Shown one piece after another: positions 1 to 11,541 of a stretch of DNA of 64,000 bases (position 1 is its first letter; each line of letters begins with the position of its first letter). Below the pieces are notes generated by a model. The model saw only the letters and a program-made list of their open reading frames with translations. It did not search any database and had not been told where the DNA came from. Made by a program: the position numbers and the translations under genes. This DNA is from Rhodocollybia butyracea (Eukaryota; Basidiomycota; Agaricomycetes; Agaricales; Omphalotaceae). Where the stretch lies: assembly GCA_015501585.1 (NCBI GenBank), contig JADNRY010000167.1:62001-126000 (forward strand). The letters run 5' to 3'.

Positions 1-1
1 C

Positions 2-1395
2 GAATACAATGAGTTCTCCGCTGATACCCTAAACTACCCAAAAAAAGTCGCAGTGTACACTTCTATTCCTGCCCGAGGATGCAACGACAAGCCTTCTGAC
101 ATTCCCGGCGGCTGGGCCGAGTGCTTTATCCCTGGAGAGCTCAAACGCGAACTCTACAGCACGCCCGGGTTTCCTCGCGTCCCGTTAGCCCCAACAGGCG
201 GTAAAGCGTATTGTATCAAGGAACTTGAAGAGCCGGGTCGGAATGACTTGGGTCTTTTTGCGACGCGGCTTATACACGCCGGAGACCTTGTAGTGGATGA
301 GAGACCTATGTTGGTTGTATCAGGTGGATCGAATGTGCCTCTCCCAGAGAGCATCGCGAGTTATATGGCGGAGCAGCTGAGACAGGTGACTACGCTGGAG
401 CAGCTGAAACAGGTGATTTTTCACGGATGGGGGACGTTGGTGAAGACGGCTTTTGACCGCATGGCGGATGAGTATAAGGAGGAGTTTATGGCCCTTGCGA
501 ATAGCCATGAGCATGATGGGAGCGGTAAGCCTTTTACTGTCTATTGGTAAATGTTGAACTGAAATTCTGTCTTACAGATGAAATCGTCGGGTATGCCTTC
601 TTTCCCGAACCATATTTGAACTTTTCCACTAAAACATCTCACAGACGCATCAGAACGAACGGTATCCAAGCCTTGGATGGCGCCGGTTCCGCAGTCTGCA
701 AAGACATCTCGCGTGTTAACCACAGGTACTTATAACTTACGCCTCTCTTCGCCTATATAATTTTTTTAAAACCCATTTTATCACGCAGCTGCGGCCCAAA
801 CACTTCCTTCAGCTGGCACACCGAATCCTTTTCCGTCCAGCTCATCGCAGTCCGAGACATCCCTCCCAACACCGAGATAACCATCTCATACTGCAACAAA
901 CTCGCCCCCGCCTCCGAGCGCGCCACAACTCTCGCACCATACGAAATATCCTCCTGCATCTGCACCGACACTGGGCTTTCCTGCTTCGACCCCGCCCGCT
1001 CTAAAATCGGAGACGCCCGCCGTGCAAAATTCGCTCAAGACATCATCGCCCTTACACCTCCTTTCGAGAAACCTCCCCCTGGCACTCCCAAAGACGCTTG
1101 GGTCCAACCTGCCCTCAGACGTTTCCGCGAACTCGAAGAGGAGGGGCTGGAGGGGACAGAGTACTACCAGAAGACAGCACACCAGTTGATGAATGTGTAT
1201 ACGTTTCTACAGGATATGGAGAAGACGCTGTTTTATGCGGGAAAGCTGAAGGGGGTATATAAATTTTATGAGAAGAAGGAGTTGGATATGATGTATTTCA
1301 ATGAGGAGGAGATTAGGGAAAGTCCGATGTGGACGATGGGGAATCTGCATAAGATGGGAGCACCTGTTTTCGTGTCGTTTGCACCGCTTGAGTGA
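2..1395 (+). CDS. SET-domain protein, 5'-truncated by window edge
   Basis: The reading frame is open from base 2, so the true start lies outside the window. Inferred exons are 2-524, 578-590, 645-725 and 789-1395, with introns of 53, 54 and 63 nt bounded by GT and AG. Joining exons 3 and 4 restores the SET hallmark Asn-His-Ser-Cys-x-Pro-Asn (codons at the 725/789 junction). Upstream is a GLFATRxxxxGD segment typical of the start of a SET domain, and downstream is EITISYC. SET proteins of this fungal type are usually lysine methyltransferase-like; the substrate cannot be told. The C-terminal ~120 residues are helical and charged. No MYND finger is visible, but it could lie upstream of the window. 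Family assignment is firm; the exact function is unknown. Confidence 0.85.
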
Positions 1396-3103
1396 GTAGG
1401 CGTTACTTATGTTGATTATGTCGCTTTTTGCTAGTGTGCTAGTGTTGTGTTATGTTCGTTTTCATTGTATTGCTATTACACGCTGTTTCCGGAATGATAC
1501 TGTATTTCTTTGGATCATTGGATAATTAGTAATCGATGCTCGAAAGAGAGCGAGGGACCAAGGTGATACTCGTACGTCAGTAGCAAGTTGGAGTTGAGAG
1601 TAAGGACGATCAAATAGACACGCAAACAGAAAAGTTAAGCCTACACGAAGTCCTCCAAGCCAGTCAGGTACTATACCCGTAATCAGTATCGAATACCAAA
1701 TAAGGACATGGCCAGGCTCACGCCACTACTAGCTGAAGGATGTACGCGCTCACACGGAGACAACAAGCCCCATCTCGGAGGGAGTCTAGGTATGCCTCGA
1801 GAAACCATGTCAGGTTCCAATCATAAAGTAGCGTCCTGCTGATTTGAGATGCAAGTCAAAATTTACATCGAAGCCAGGCTTGGCTAGAGGCACCAGGGAC
1901 CTGAATATTTTCTGTGTATTTCTGCTAGTCTCTCATATAGTCGTAGATACCATCGCGTTTCTGTCTCCTTTACCGCGCGCGAAATACTGACCATCAGCGT
2001 TATTTGGTCGGGGTTCAGTTCCATTTTTATACGTATAGACATCGCACACAGAGTACTGAGTACTGAGTAGTCAGTCGTGCAAGGTTCTGCAATTGAGGAA
2101 GGGGACGTCCTAAGTTTCCTTATACGCCGTGGCCCGGGTTTGACCACAGGCAGAAATGAGGTGTGGTACCTTGTTGGAGATATTAGGAAGTTCAAGTTGT
2201 AGTGGCTCGGGAGTCGGAACATTCGTGAGCATCGAAGCTTGCCAGTACATTGTCTCTTAAAGACAAGCCTAGGATCGAGATCCGGTTGGTTGTCAGTGCA
2301 TATGTACCATCAGATGCACTTACGACTTGTTCGACTCGGTGATCCCTGGCTACTGGAACAGCGTGGACGGGAAAAAAAGGCACTCGGGCAAGGAAAGCTG
2401 CGCCAAAATTTTATCCTTGGCAATGATTTTACTTGGTGCCCCGAGTCCAACGCGTGTTTCCGGACCTCCCCACTCTCCAAACTTTGAAGCTCAATGCTAC
2501 ACCAGTTCTACTATTCAACAACTATTCAACAACGAACGTTCCGCGTCTAAAGATGTATAAATGTGCCTCAAATGCCAAACCCGTGAACTAGTGGTCAAAA
2601 TTTAAACGAATTCAGGGCGGATATTCTGTACGGTGCATGACTAAGAGACTAGTGCATGACCAAAAGCCATGTCCATATGAGAGTTGGGCACCGACAGAAT
2701 AACACCGAGGGTGAGTCAATGGCAGACAGTGGGACGATGAGACCAGAAACAAGAAGTTCAGGCCCCAGTAGGCTGCCCAGGTTATGGCCCTGGCCTTGTT
2801 TAACTGTATCTTGCACGCTGGCCGCTACTTAGTCTACAGTAGCATTTGACAGTGTTTGCACTCGAGGCACATCTAGACCTCCTCGTACACGGAAGTCTGT
2901 TGTCTCCGTATATCTGACCAGTAGCGCCTACACCCTCTCATTCGAAACTCCTCCAGTATCGAAAGGGAATGGGCTAACCGATGTTGCACCTATTTCGATT
3001 TATTTGACAGTAATTTAGTTCTGCTTCGTTATAAGGACTGGCTATTCGAGAGTATCATGCAGTTCAAAATACGAGCTACTTTCTTCTCTCTTCAAGCTGA
3101 ACA
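1396..3103. other. Intergenic, no supported gene
   Basis: Only short, unspliced open frames with no recognisable domains. No repeat structure or RNA gene was seen. Confidence 0.5.
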
Positions 3104-3780
3104 ATGTCTAGCTCAATCCCAATCCTTCCTATCAACGACGTCTCCTACGCAGCTGATCGAGCGATCACTAATGCCCAAGGTATGTCAAGTTGCATCGTTT
3201 TATTATTCCCCTTTACTCACACTACTATGCAGATGTCCTCAGTAAGCTTGTTTTCAAACCTTCACGGCTTCCGCTCCTCTGTTCCAGTGACTGATTCAAT
3301 ATTTCAGCTCATCTTGATACCTTCAACAAATTCAAAAAAATACCCAATCAAAGTTGTCACTATTGCCTCAGGGAGGAACACGAAGATTATATGTATGGCA
3401 CCGATTCCATTGTGTCCAGTGTCACTGGGATTAGGCAGTACAAATTCGGTATTGGTCCACTCGAGGTGTGTAGTACTGTAGTAGGAATACTTTCCTTGAT
3501 TGAATACTCAAACCACCTACAGATGAGCATTTCCTACGAACCTGATGAGCAGGCTGTCATCCTTCAGCTTTACTTTGGCCTCCCGATTCTTGGCTCTGTC
3601 CTAGTCGGTGGGGTTACTGGGTCAGTCGAAACTGGAATCACCCTGAATGCGAAATTCAGCAGCCATCTTACTGGAGATGTGGGAATCAAACTCAACGGGA
3701 AGCATGTGCTGCTGTTCTTTGATTTCACAGCTTTCGGTCACGCATGGCACGAGCCTGGTCATGTCCTCTTTGATATCTAA
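3104..3780 (+). CDS. Hypothetical protein, 166 aa, glycine-rich C-terminal beta-like region
   Basis: Four exons fit in frame: 3104-3179, 3233-3241 (a 9-nt micro-exon), 3308-3465 and 3523-3780, with introns of 53, 66 and 57 nt. The total of 501 nt is exactly 167 codons including the stop. The N-terminal half has HYCLREEHEDY. The C-terminal half has alternating hydrophobic/Gly segments (PILGSVLVGGVTG, ending in a FDFTAFGHAW-type stretch), suggesting a beta-rich fold. No signal peptide or membrane helix is clear. I do not recognise an enzyme family. The micro-exon is the weakest part of the model, although skipping it also keeps the frame (9 nt). Confidence 0.6.
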
Positions 3781-5112
3781 TTTATAGTTATCAAGTGCAG
3801 AGTATGTACAATCCCCTGAGAAATAGTGTCAGACTAGAAACTAATTAGAGTACCCCGTGTAGGCTTACTTTTCTTTCTTAATCAGTCTAATGCATCGTCC
3901 TTCTTCTTCTTCCAGTTGCAGTCCAGTTAGCATTGAGGTTACCCAGAGGCGTGACAGAAACCCAACAACAGCGTTTGAACCACTTACGATGTCTAGAGAC
4001 AGAGCTACTAGTACAAGTTTTTCAGTTGTGCGTTTCTCTTAGGTCCCGGCGACTGAACCCACATTCCTAGCCTCGGAGTCTGAGCCACAGTGGCTAGAGA
4101 GTAATTCAGTTGTTCATCGACGCACGGCGATTCAGATAATTTGTACTTTCGCATTTCAAAAGTCCCAAAATGAATACGAAGAGATCAACAAAGCGGAAAT
4201 AAATTGTGTAGACATTCCAGAAGAGGCCGCAAGGAGAATGAAGCACAGAAGAATTACTGGTATTGAGTATGTACTAGTACTACCCACTCTGTGATAACGA
4301 CCAAGATGCGCGAAGTCGAAGAAGCCCTTACATTATGGATAGATGCTGTCATAGTGATGCTAGTGGTGCGCGCGCGCGAATGGCAGGTGGGAGTCCTCAC
4401 TAGCACTGGTCACCCTCTCGCTGGGGAACGATATCGGTCATGTAACTGTTGCAAGAGTTACATGTATAGGAAAACCTGACCGGAAGTCACAGAGAATAGG
4501 AGAGGGATAGAACCGAGGCTCGAGTAGGTGTGGCGACCAGTAGGGATAACGGTTGGAAGGCTTACGATCATCGATGCCTTGGCACGTCTGTACTATCATC
4601 CTAGCGTGTATTCCGAAAGCGGTCTGCCGCTTAAGCGCTTAAGCGCTTATGTGGCCTTAGGTTGGTATCTGAAGCAGAAGAAGGAGTGAAGAATGTCAAA
4701 CATATTCGTCAGTTCGACGTTCGGCAGAAATCCAAATGCCACGTACAAATTTTTCCATTTTTTCAATAACATACCCTTCAGTCACGTAGGAGAACCAGAC
4801 TTTTCACTGTGCGGCAAAGACTGGTAGTCCATGGTATTGAAGTCGCATCAAGGCTCGCACGAATGGCCTGCTACAGAGATCCCAATCGAAAAAAAAGAAC
4901 GAGTAAAGAACGAGCGATCATAAGCGCCTAAAGATTTATAATGAGCGCTTATTGCTTTTCCTTCTTGTCAATCGCTCTCCATTTCAGACAATTGGTCGTC
5001 GATATGCCCTCCCCTGGTTTCAAATAACGCGAAAATTCTTAATCGAGCAATCTGTTCTGCTATTTGTGCTACGCGCCAGTCGACAAAACACTCCAATTTA
5101 CCACATATGGTC
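3781..5112. other. Intergenic, no supported gene
   Basis: No gene could be supported. A short run of alternating AAGCGCTT units lies near 4630-4652 and a partial inverted match near 4920-4955. The match is too weak to call an element. Confidence 0.4.
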
Positions 5113-5673
5113 TCAAGGCATCCCACTTGCATCCCACCTGATTTTTTTTTCAAGTACTACAGAATTCGAAGGCTCAAAAACGATTTCATTTCGCGCGATC
5201 GACATCCTCACCATGGAATCTTGCCCTTTTACCGGACGAACTTCTGTGTCCTGCGGTGAACGCATAGTTACAAACTTGACTTCTCCATGAAAAGGCATCA
5301 TTTTTCCGCTGATTAATTGGCCCAAACTGGGGAACCACGTTTGTGTTTCATCCTCCTTTGATTCAAAGTATCGTCGAGTACTTGTGATCCGAAGGTGGTG
5401 CTCACGACTATCGGGAGACGTTCCATGTGCCGAGCCTGTGAATGTAAAGCCTTGGTATTCATCTGATAAGCATGGTATGTTTTCTATTCTCCGAGGCATC
5501 CGTCTTATCATCTACACACCTCTCGCTGTACACTCAAGTCCTTCCTCAGACCGGAAACTTCGAAAACTTCGAAGCATCAGGCGCTCTAGATCTACATGAG
5601 ATTTGTATCTCGCCGGGCAAATTCTAATTCTGTTCCGGGCGGCAAGTACATCGAGCAGGTCACCACGATGCAT
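5113..5673 (-). CDS. Hypothetical protein, 167 aa, two exons
   Basis: Minus-strand exons 5673-5520 and 5462-5113 join across a 57-nt GT-AG intron (5463-5519) and keep one frame of 168 codons including the stop. The ATG at 5673 is chosen because it is the first in-frame Met that avoids the divergent neighbour; the frame stays open further upstream, so the start is uncertain. Exon 1 has an arginine-rich helix (LAARNRIRI, then RSFRSFRSEEG). Exon 2 has mixed polar sequence with TQTWFPSLGQLI and ends in an RWDASGMP tail. I do not recognise the family. It would be divergent from the Cys-rich gene at 5731, with only 57 bp between the starts. Confidence 0.4.
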
Positions 5674-5730
5674 CACCAGGTCTGTGATACATAAGGACAA
5701 GATTACGCTTGAACATGCCCACCGTACATA

Positions 5731-6271
5731 ATGACAAGTGAGCCCAGGTAAACAGTATTTTCTCGTCGGTACTGTTGATAACTGATGCCCCGGTAATCAC
5801 CTTTAGAAGACGAAGAAAGGTAGAAGCCATCGTATCTTTCTTCCAGTACTCTCCTTAACCTTCCTTCCGCCACAGAAACCTACCTGCAGTAAGAGGAAAT
5901 GCTGCACGATCTACATCAAGTGCTGCAAAGTCACACGCGTTACGTCGAAGTGCTGCAAATGCTGTAAACACACCAAATGCAAGCCCAGTGGCTGCAGAAA
6001 GAAGAAGAAGAAGTGCAAAAGGTGCAAGCGCAGGCGCTGCGACTACTGCTGCAAGCGCGATTGTTGTGGCAGATGTAGAGTGAATATCAACATTAACATC
6101 ACAAACACGATCGTCGTCAATCAGATTTACGTTCCTCCCCCATTATTTACCCCGTCTACTATTATCGCCCAATGTGCTATCCTATTGGATGCTACAGGCG
6201 GTGCTAATCGGTGGCTAGATCTACGGTATGTTCAAGGTCATTTCGTACTGGTGCCTCTAATGGAGTTCTAG
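5731..6271 (+). CDS. Small Lys/Arg-rich cysteine-pair protein, 141 aa
   Basis: Exons 5731-5747, 5807-5819 and 5876-6271 fit (30 + 396 nt = 142 codons including stop) with introns of 59 and 56 nt. After an Arg-rich start (MTSEPRRRRK) the core (residues ~13-78) contains 19 cysteines, many as Cys-Cys pairs, embedded in Lys/Arg clusters such as KKKKKCKRCKRRRC. The tail is different: NINITNTIVVN, then a PPP-containing hydrophobic part. No signal peptide is visible. Such a composition is compatible with metal or nucleic-acid binding, but the spacing matches no zinc-finger or metallothionein signature that I know. The long Cys frame is seen directly; the two tiny 5' exons are inference. Confidence 0.55.
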
Positions 6272-7126
6272 AAGATGTGCCGGATGGATCTTAGGCTCTC
6301 GATGGTAGAAGGTGTTGAACATTGAAGAGGGTTTGATTACACGTTGAATCGGAGAATTCCCTGACTCTGAGGTTGTGGTGTACATAAAAGTAGCGACAGG
6401 CATTGTCTTTTCTACTTGAATGTATTCAAAACGTTCCTTCTAAAATACGGTAAGACCAAGCTTCTTGTCAGTTACCCCCTGGGTTCGCTTCTACGGCAAA
6501 CAATAAACTGGTTCTTCCTTGAAAAACGGAAATTTACTACTGATCAAGCCCTAAATCGATGAGATGGAATAGGTAATAAATTGCACCATGGAATGATGTC
6601 TCACTCGACTATATATGTTGTCAGACTTGGAAATTACCTGTGCTAACGCTGTATACTCGAGGCAAGCAAAAAAATACCAAAGAATCATCACCAGTGCGAA
6701 AAGCTGTATTGAAAAGGTGTATCGAAGGCGTTGCACAGGACCTGCCTCGTTGCAGGCATGAGGAGGTTCAACATCTGAAGGAAGCTGGTGTTAGGGTAAT
6801 CAATGCAAGCGGTCGCAATCATTGTCAGACAATAAGTGTTCTAGTCTAAACGTCAAATCATTGCCCACGAAATGTCAGGTTCCTGGACGGCAATGAGGCG
6901 TTTGCAATATGTTTGGCAAAGATAGTGCGAAGGAAGAATCTATCACACGGCGTGGCCCGAGAGTTGAATGCCGGACCTGTATCGAGGCTTGGGATAAACT
7001 ACAGCAGTCAAAATTTTCACGTACTAACTACCCATTCCCCCCTTACGCAGTCGAAATGAGTTTTGGAGAGAGAGCTAAAGCTGCGTATGTTGCTCCTTGC
7101 CTTGATAATGAGAAAAGACACTCACT
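6272..7126. other. Intergenic, no supported gene
   Basis: Contains short open frames (for example near 6640-6850 and 6909-7262) without recognisable content. The second may include 5' untranslated sequence or alternative first exons of the next gene. Confidence 0.4.
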
Positions 7127-7619
7127 ATGCAGGTCTGTAGCAAGGTATGCTCATTCGGCGAATATTTACTGTTCATATCCTAACCCACACATGCTGCGGG
7201 TTTCAGAAAAGAACCGCAGCGAAGAGGAAGAAAGCTTCTACTACGACATCGTCCACAGCTAAACAGTCTACGGCTAGGCCTTCCAGAACTCAGCCTACCG
7301 ACGACTCTGATTCAGGACTCAGTGACCCTAATCAATCGGATCCTGGCTCTGATAACGAGTCAGAAAGGCCTCACAAGAAGCGTTCCTCCAAGACCGTTAA
7401 GAAGAAGAAAAAGTCCACCACTCGCATCCTTGTGGGGCTTTTGGCCATCGCGGTGGGGCACTAATAGGAAAAAGTCGCTCGAAGCGCAGGCGGGATCACG
7501 ACGATGAGCGCAGTCATAGCTACAGGCGTAGCCATCGCCACGGGCGCAGTCACCGCCATAGCCACAGGCGCAGTCACCGCCATAGGCACGGTCATCGCCA
7601 CAGGTCCCACCGTTACTGA
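7127..7619 (+). CDS. Small basic protein with His/Arg/Ser-rich tail, 117 aa
   Basis: Model: exons 7127-7144, 7207-7412 and 7490-7619 (354 nt). Exon 1 gives MQVCSK. Exon 2 gives a KRTAAKRKK-type basic patch, then Ser/Thr/Asp/Pro-rich sequence with SDSG and SDP repeats, then KKRSSKTVKKKKK. The last exon is a repeated Arg-Ser-His-Arg-His pattern with a 24-bp-like DNA repeat. The 77-nt last intron has a weak donor (GTCCAC) but a good CACTAAT branch-like site about 25 nt before its AG, and it is the only split that restores an open frame. The composition suggests a nuclear, nucleic-acid-associated protein. The family is unknown. The start codon is uncertain. Confidence 0.4.
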
Positions 7620-8106
7620 AATATAACTCGCATTTTTCAAGTTAGATTTTTTCTGTGTTCTCCGTTCCTTACGCTAATCGGGTGTCTTTTAGAATGTATG
7701 GTTATTTTGGTTGATTCATACGGTTAGTGTGGGGGCAGGGTGTTGTATGGTTCTTCGATCGGGAGCTTTTGGATTAACTAAACATGCATTTCTACAAACA
7801 CGAGATTGTAAAATTAATGAATATGGCTTATCCGTTATCTGGTTCGATCCAGGAAAAGATCTGAAGTTGTGTTCCTGCCACACCAGAACCTCGAGGCCTG
7901 AGTGTCAGATCCAACGGTTTATACTTTCCACCGAATCATCGATAATGTCGATAATGTCTATGCATGAGAACTCCAAGCACCTCATGACCGTAACATATCG
8001 GATTTCTCGGGAATGAAGAGATAATCGGGACAACGTATATAGCTGGACTAGGTTGAGACGTTGTTAAGCACGCATAAGCTGCCAGTTCCTTGCTTCAGCA
8101 TCAACC
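7620..8106. other. Intergenic / promoter of NAP1-like gene
   Basis: No supported gene. A short open frame at 7711-8016 has no recognisable content. Confidence 0.4.
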
Positions 8107-9171
8107 ATGCCGAAAGACAGATACAACGAAGTGAGTGTCCAGTTATCCAACTGAAATAGATGTTGACTTTCAACGCTGTTATCATTCATAGGGTGATTCT
8201 GATCAGGATTCTTCGAACGAAGATAGTGGATACTTGGACGAATATCCAAACGACGTGAAGGTAGTCGTTGAAGCGCTTAAAAGCATCGAATTGAAGCAAA
8301 TCAATCTCGAGAACAAGTATCAACGGGAAGTCCTGAGACTGAACAAGAAGGTTGTGCCCCCCTTTTTTTCGCTGCCGCGGAAACTACTAACGCAACGAGC
8401 TCAGTATGCACACCTTCAGGAGCCGTTCTACCAACGACGAAAGGCACTCATCACCGGAAATGCGAAACCTACAACTGATGAGATCCTCGAGGGCGAGAGA
8501 ATACTGAAGGAGGAGATGGACTTCGAACCCCCTCCCCGCGATTCTGCCGTTTACTCTGGCAAAGGCATCCCCAACTTCTGGCTTACCGCCTTGCAGCACT
8601 CCGACGAGATATCCCCGATGATTGCTGACCGTGACGTCGAGGTTTTGAAGCACCTTATCGATATCCAATGCATATACCACACGAGCGCTACCAATTCAAA
8701 TCCAGGTTTCACACTCAAGTTCTATTTTGAGCAGAATGATTTTTTCAGCAATGCCGTCCTGGAGAAGGCGTATCACTACAAACTGGAGGATGAAGAGAAG
8801 CAGATGCAGGGCGAGGATTATGTCATGGAGCGGGCGACCGAACAGTAATCAATTGGAATACGACGCCTTTAACAGGGGATAATACCGAGTCATTTTTCAA
8901 TTTCTTCTACCCCCCAGTACTTCCTCCACGCGAAGACATCGAAGCGGGCAGGATTAGCGAAGAAGAGTTCGATACTATACAGGAGAACATAGACAATATA
9001 CAGAAGCGGGAGAAGGTATTAAAGATGAAGTGAGCTTTAATTCATAGTGTATTTCCATATTACTGATTTTGTTCGCAGATCATTCCAAACGCTCTTGACC
9101 TGTTCATTTACCCGGCGGAAGATGATGATGATGATGACGAAGAGGAGGAGGAGGAGGAGGAGGAGGAGTAG
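8107..9171 (+). pseudogene. NAP1-like nucleosome assembly protein, frameshifted and internally shortened
   Basis: Exons 8107-8130, 8192-8350, 8405-~8845, ~8847-9015 and 9079-9171 carry the NAP family order. A long first helix (ALKSIELKQINLENKYQREV) is followed by EPFYQRRKALI, GIPNFWLTALQHSDEI, DRDVEVLKHLIDI, FFEQN-type beta strands, ESFFNFFYPP, IIPNALDLF and a terminal Asp6-Glu9 tail. NAP1 proteins are histone H2A-H2B chaperones. Two defects are seen. First, the frame breaks right after MERATEQ at ~8848 and resumes as INWN without room for an intron. Second, the ~30-residue insert that normally separates that Trp from the SFFNFF motif is reduced to about 10 residues. The intron 8351-8404 is 54 nt without stops, so it could be misread as coding. 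This is either a decayed paralogue or a shortened gene with one sequencing error. Confidence 0.75.
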
Positions 9172-10383
9172 CTTGGATCTTAGCTTAGAAACTGAAGCTT
9201 TGTTCCAGGCCATGCGATGTACTCGAAGGCGTTGTAATATTTTTAATTGGCACCAATAACATCCATCGGGCTTTGTGTTTTTATTTCAGTGAAGGACCGT
9301 ACTACTAGAGACTGCAGTTTGCCTTAAGAGCTTATCATACTTCAATGGGAGGTACTTGATACGATTTTCCAGCCTGAAGGGCGCAGGATACTTGTATGCA
9401 CGTTGAGACTTGTACCCTGTACATGAAATGATCATACAATCTATAGGATAGGATAGTTTCCTGTAGAGATCGTATCTGCTATGCTTACCGTGCTTACCGT
9501 TTGCCGTCAAAAAATAGCCTTATCAAGGCGCGGACCCAGCCCAAAGTTGAGGCACTGGTATTGCAAAAAAACATCGATCAGGTCCATTAACTAATTTTAT
9601 TCGTAGTCATTAAAAAATAGCTAAGTATTCGATACCGGTGTCATTAGGTGTTCCATGGGCGTGTCCTCTTAAATACAACAGTCGTCCCAGAAGACCTGCT
9701 CCTACTGCATCGGACCTTTCAAGACTAACTGGCAATATAAAGGCTTGACACTTTGACATCGAACAACTAAGTATGAACTTGAATTTCCGCCTCTGAAAAC
9801 GTTTTGATAGTAGAAGTTTTATTGTCAGCTTTACTGACAGTAATTTATCACTCGAGTGCGCCCGAACCAGTTTTCGGAACTTGAAGAATCGCTCGAAGAT
9901 CGTATCGATGAATGTATGTGATTCACGGACGGATTTCTACGGCCTACTCATCCTCCAGATACTTTTATTATCTGCGGAAAATGCCATAGATAAGGACTTG
10001 TTTCCGCTGCATCTGACCTTTGACATGAAGCATGGAATACGTGAAAGCACGATCACCCGTTCTGTTTGCATTCTGTTCTTCTCGATTTTGCGCCCTTATC
10101 ACTTTTGAGATCTAATGAAGATCCTATCGATGAATTTTACAGACCATATTCCGTAGCCCATCTCGAATGCAACATTTTTTGTGATACGGGCATTAAAATA
10201 TCGACTTTGTGTTCCTGTTTCTCAGGCTGTGCATTGGTCGAAAGATATCTGCATAGCAGTCGGTTCTTGACATTCCCCGTATCACTGTCATTTCTTTCTG
10301 ATGTTTAGTTTCGAATTTTGACGCTCTCCAGCTCGTTAAAAGCTCCCCAGAATTTTATGCTAAGTACTAAATATCGTCCCACC
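9172..10383. other. Intergenic, no supported gene
   Basis: About 1.2 kb with only short frames. The frame that contains the next gene extends 22 codons upstream of its chosen ATG. Confidence 0.4.
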
Positions 10384-11541
10384 ATGTCTGCGAGAGCACA
10401 ACAACTCATGTCTGCATCTGCTATGCCACTCCTCTACTTCCCTCAGAGTCCTACGTCGGGTTCCCAAGCCCACGCTCAGGCATTTCCAGTCATTGCTGCT
10501 GCACATGGCCAGTTTACTAGTTATCCCCCTCCGTATAACAAGGGGGCCGACGAAGAGTTGCTATATACTTACGCCTCATTCCTCGAAGAGCCCGTTGCTG
10601 CACTCTCTGTCAATCGGCTGCGCGATGACACCTGGGCGATATGCATCCCCGTCCCTATCCCGAACATCAATAGGCCAACGCTACTTGCGCTCAGCTATAT
10701 GATCAAGTATGCAACTGCCTGTGACAGTGGAAACTCCACTATTCAGACGGATACGATCCTCACCTCGAAGAAGTTGCCTGGCGGCGTAGTTACGGAGGAC
10801 GCTGATCTTGGTATCTACCATCAGGACGGGACTATCGCCAAGAACGATAGCGAGACGGGGTTCGCTCCGCTTATGATTGACCACAAGCAAGCCCTTTGTC
10901 TCTCCACGACTCTCGCGATGAAATCGAGTGGGTCAACTGGACAGTGGAGCCACTATCTCGATAACCAGCACATCACTCCCAATGTTCGTGTCACTAGTAA
11001 AGAGTCTCATCTCTATGTAGTCTTTCACGTCAACGAGTATCCTACCGCGCTGACTGTTCGAAGTCTCTCTGTGAAGGTGTCTGCGACGTGGCAGAAGGAA
11101 GAAGTAGAGTTGAAGGCGATAGCAGAGGCTGAGAGGAAGGCACGAGAGGAGGCTGCGAGACTGGCCAAGCTCGACCAGGAGAGGAGAGCCAGGGAAGCCG
11201 AAGAAAAGCAGGCTCGGGTAGAAGAGAAACAAGCTCGAGCGGAAGAGAAACAGGCTCGGGCGGATGAACTGGAGGCTAGAAGGGAAGAAAAGAAAGCGCG
11301 AGAGGACGAAAAGCGCTGGAGGGACGAGGAAAGAGAGGCCCGAAAGCAGGAGGTACAGGCTCGGGCGGAGGAGAAGCAGGCTCGGGCGGAGGAGAGACAG
11401 GAACGGGAGGAGGCAAAAAATAGAATTACCATGGCAAATGCGCCGCACATTGCTGACCAAAAACTTCAAACGGTCATCAAAGATAAATTGGCTAAACTCG
11501 GTGATAAATGTACTGCTGGCTGGCGTGGGAAAAGACCTTGA
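10384..11541 (+). CDS. Unknown protein with Glu/Arg/Ala coiled coil; C-terminal frame probably broken
   Basis: Start chosen at 10384 because ACCATG is a good context; an in-frame ATG-like start also exists at 10318. Residues ~1-220 are a mixed globular part (LPGGVVTEDADLGIYHQDG and other polar segments). Residues ~240-350 are an uninterrupted charged coiled coil built from EEKQARA/AEEKQAR repeats, encoded by tandem GC-rich codons. The frame stops after KCTAGWRGKRP. A frame offset by two reads on as EKTLNGYQCTGGSHSF with YEEL, which resembles a Cys/Gly-rich C-terminal motif I associate with agaricomycete unknowns. This suggests a one-base loss near 11522-11540. Function unknown. Confidence 0.6.
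   Translation: MSARAQQLMSASAMPLLYFPQSPTSGSQAHAQAFPVIAAAHGQFTSYPPPYNKGADEELLYTYASFLEEPVAALSVNRLRDDTWAICIPVPIPNINRPTLLALSYMIKYATACDSGNSTIQTDTILTSKKLPGGVVTEDADLGIYHQDGTIAKNDSETGFAPLMIDHKQALCLSTTLAMKSSGSTGQWSHYLDNQHITPNVRVTSKESHLYVVFHVNEYPTALTVRSLSVKVSATWQKEEVELKAIAEAERKAREEAARLAKLDQERRAREAEEKQARVEEKQARAEEKQARADELEARREEKKAREDEKRWRDEEREARKQEVQARAEEKQARAEERQEREEAKNRITMANAPHIADQKLQTVIKDKLAKLGDKCTAGWRGKRP

Noticed and set aside
4620..4960. Possible MITE from AAGCGCTT-type words
   Set aside because: Arms match only over about 11-15 bp with gaps, and no target duplication is visible.
10933..11469. Long Ser/Leu-rich minus-strand frames opposite the coiled coil
   Set aside because: They are antisense shadows of the repeated Glu/Ala/Arg codons.
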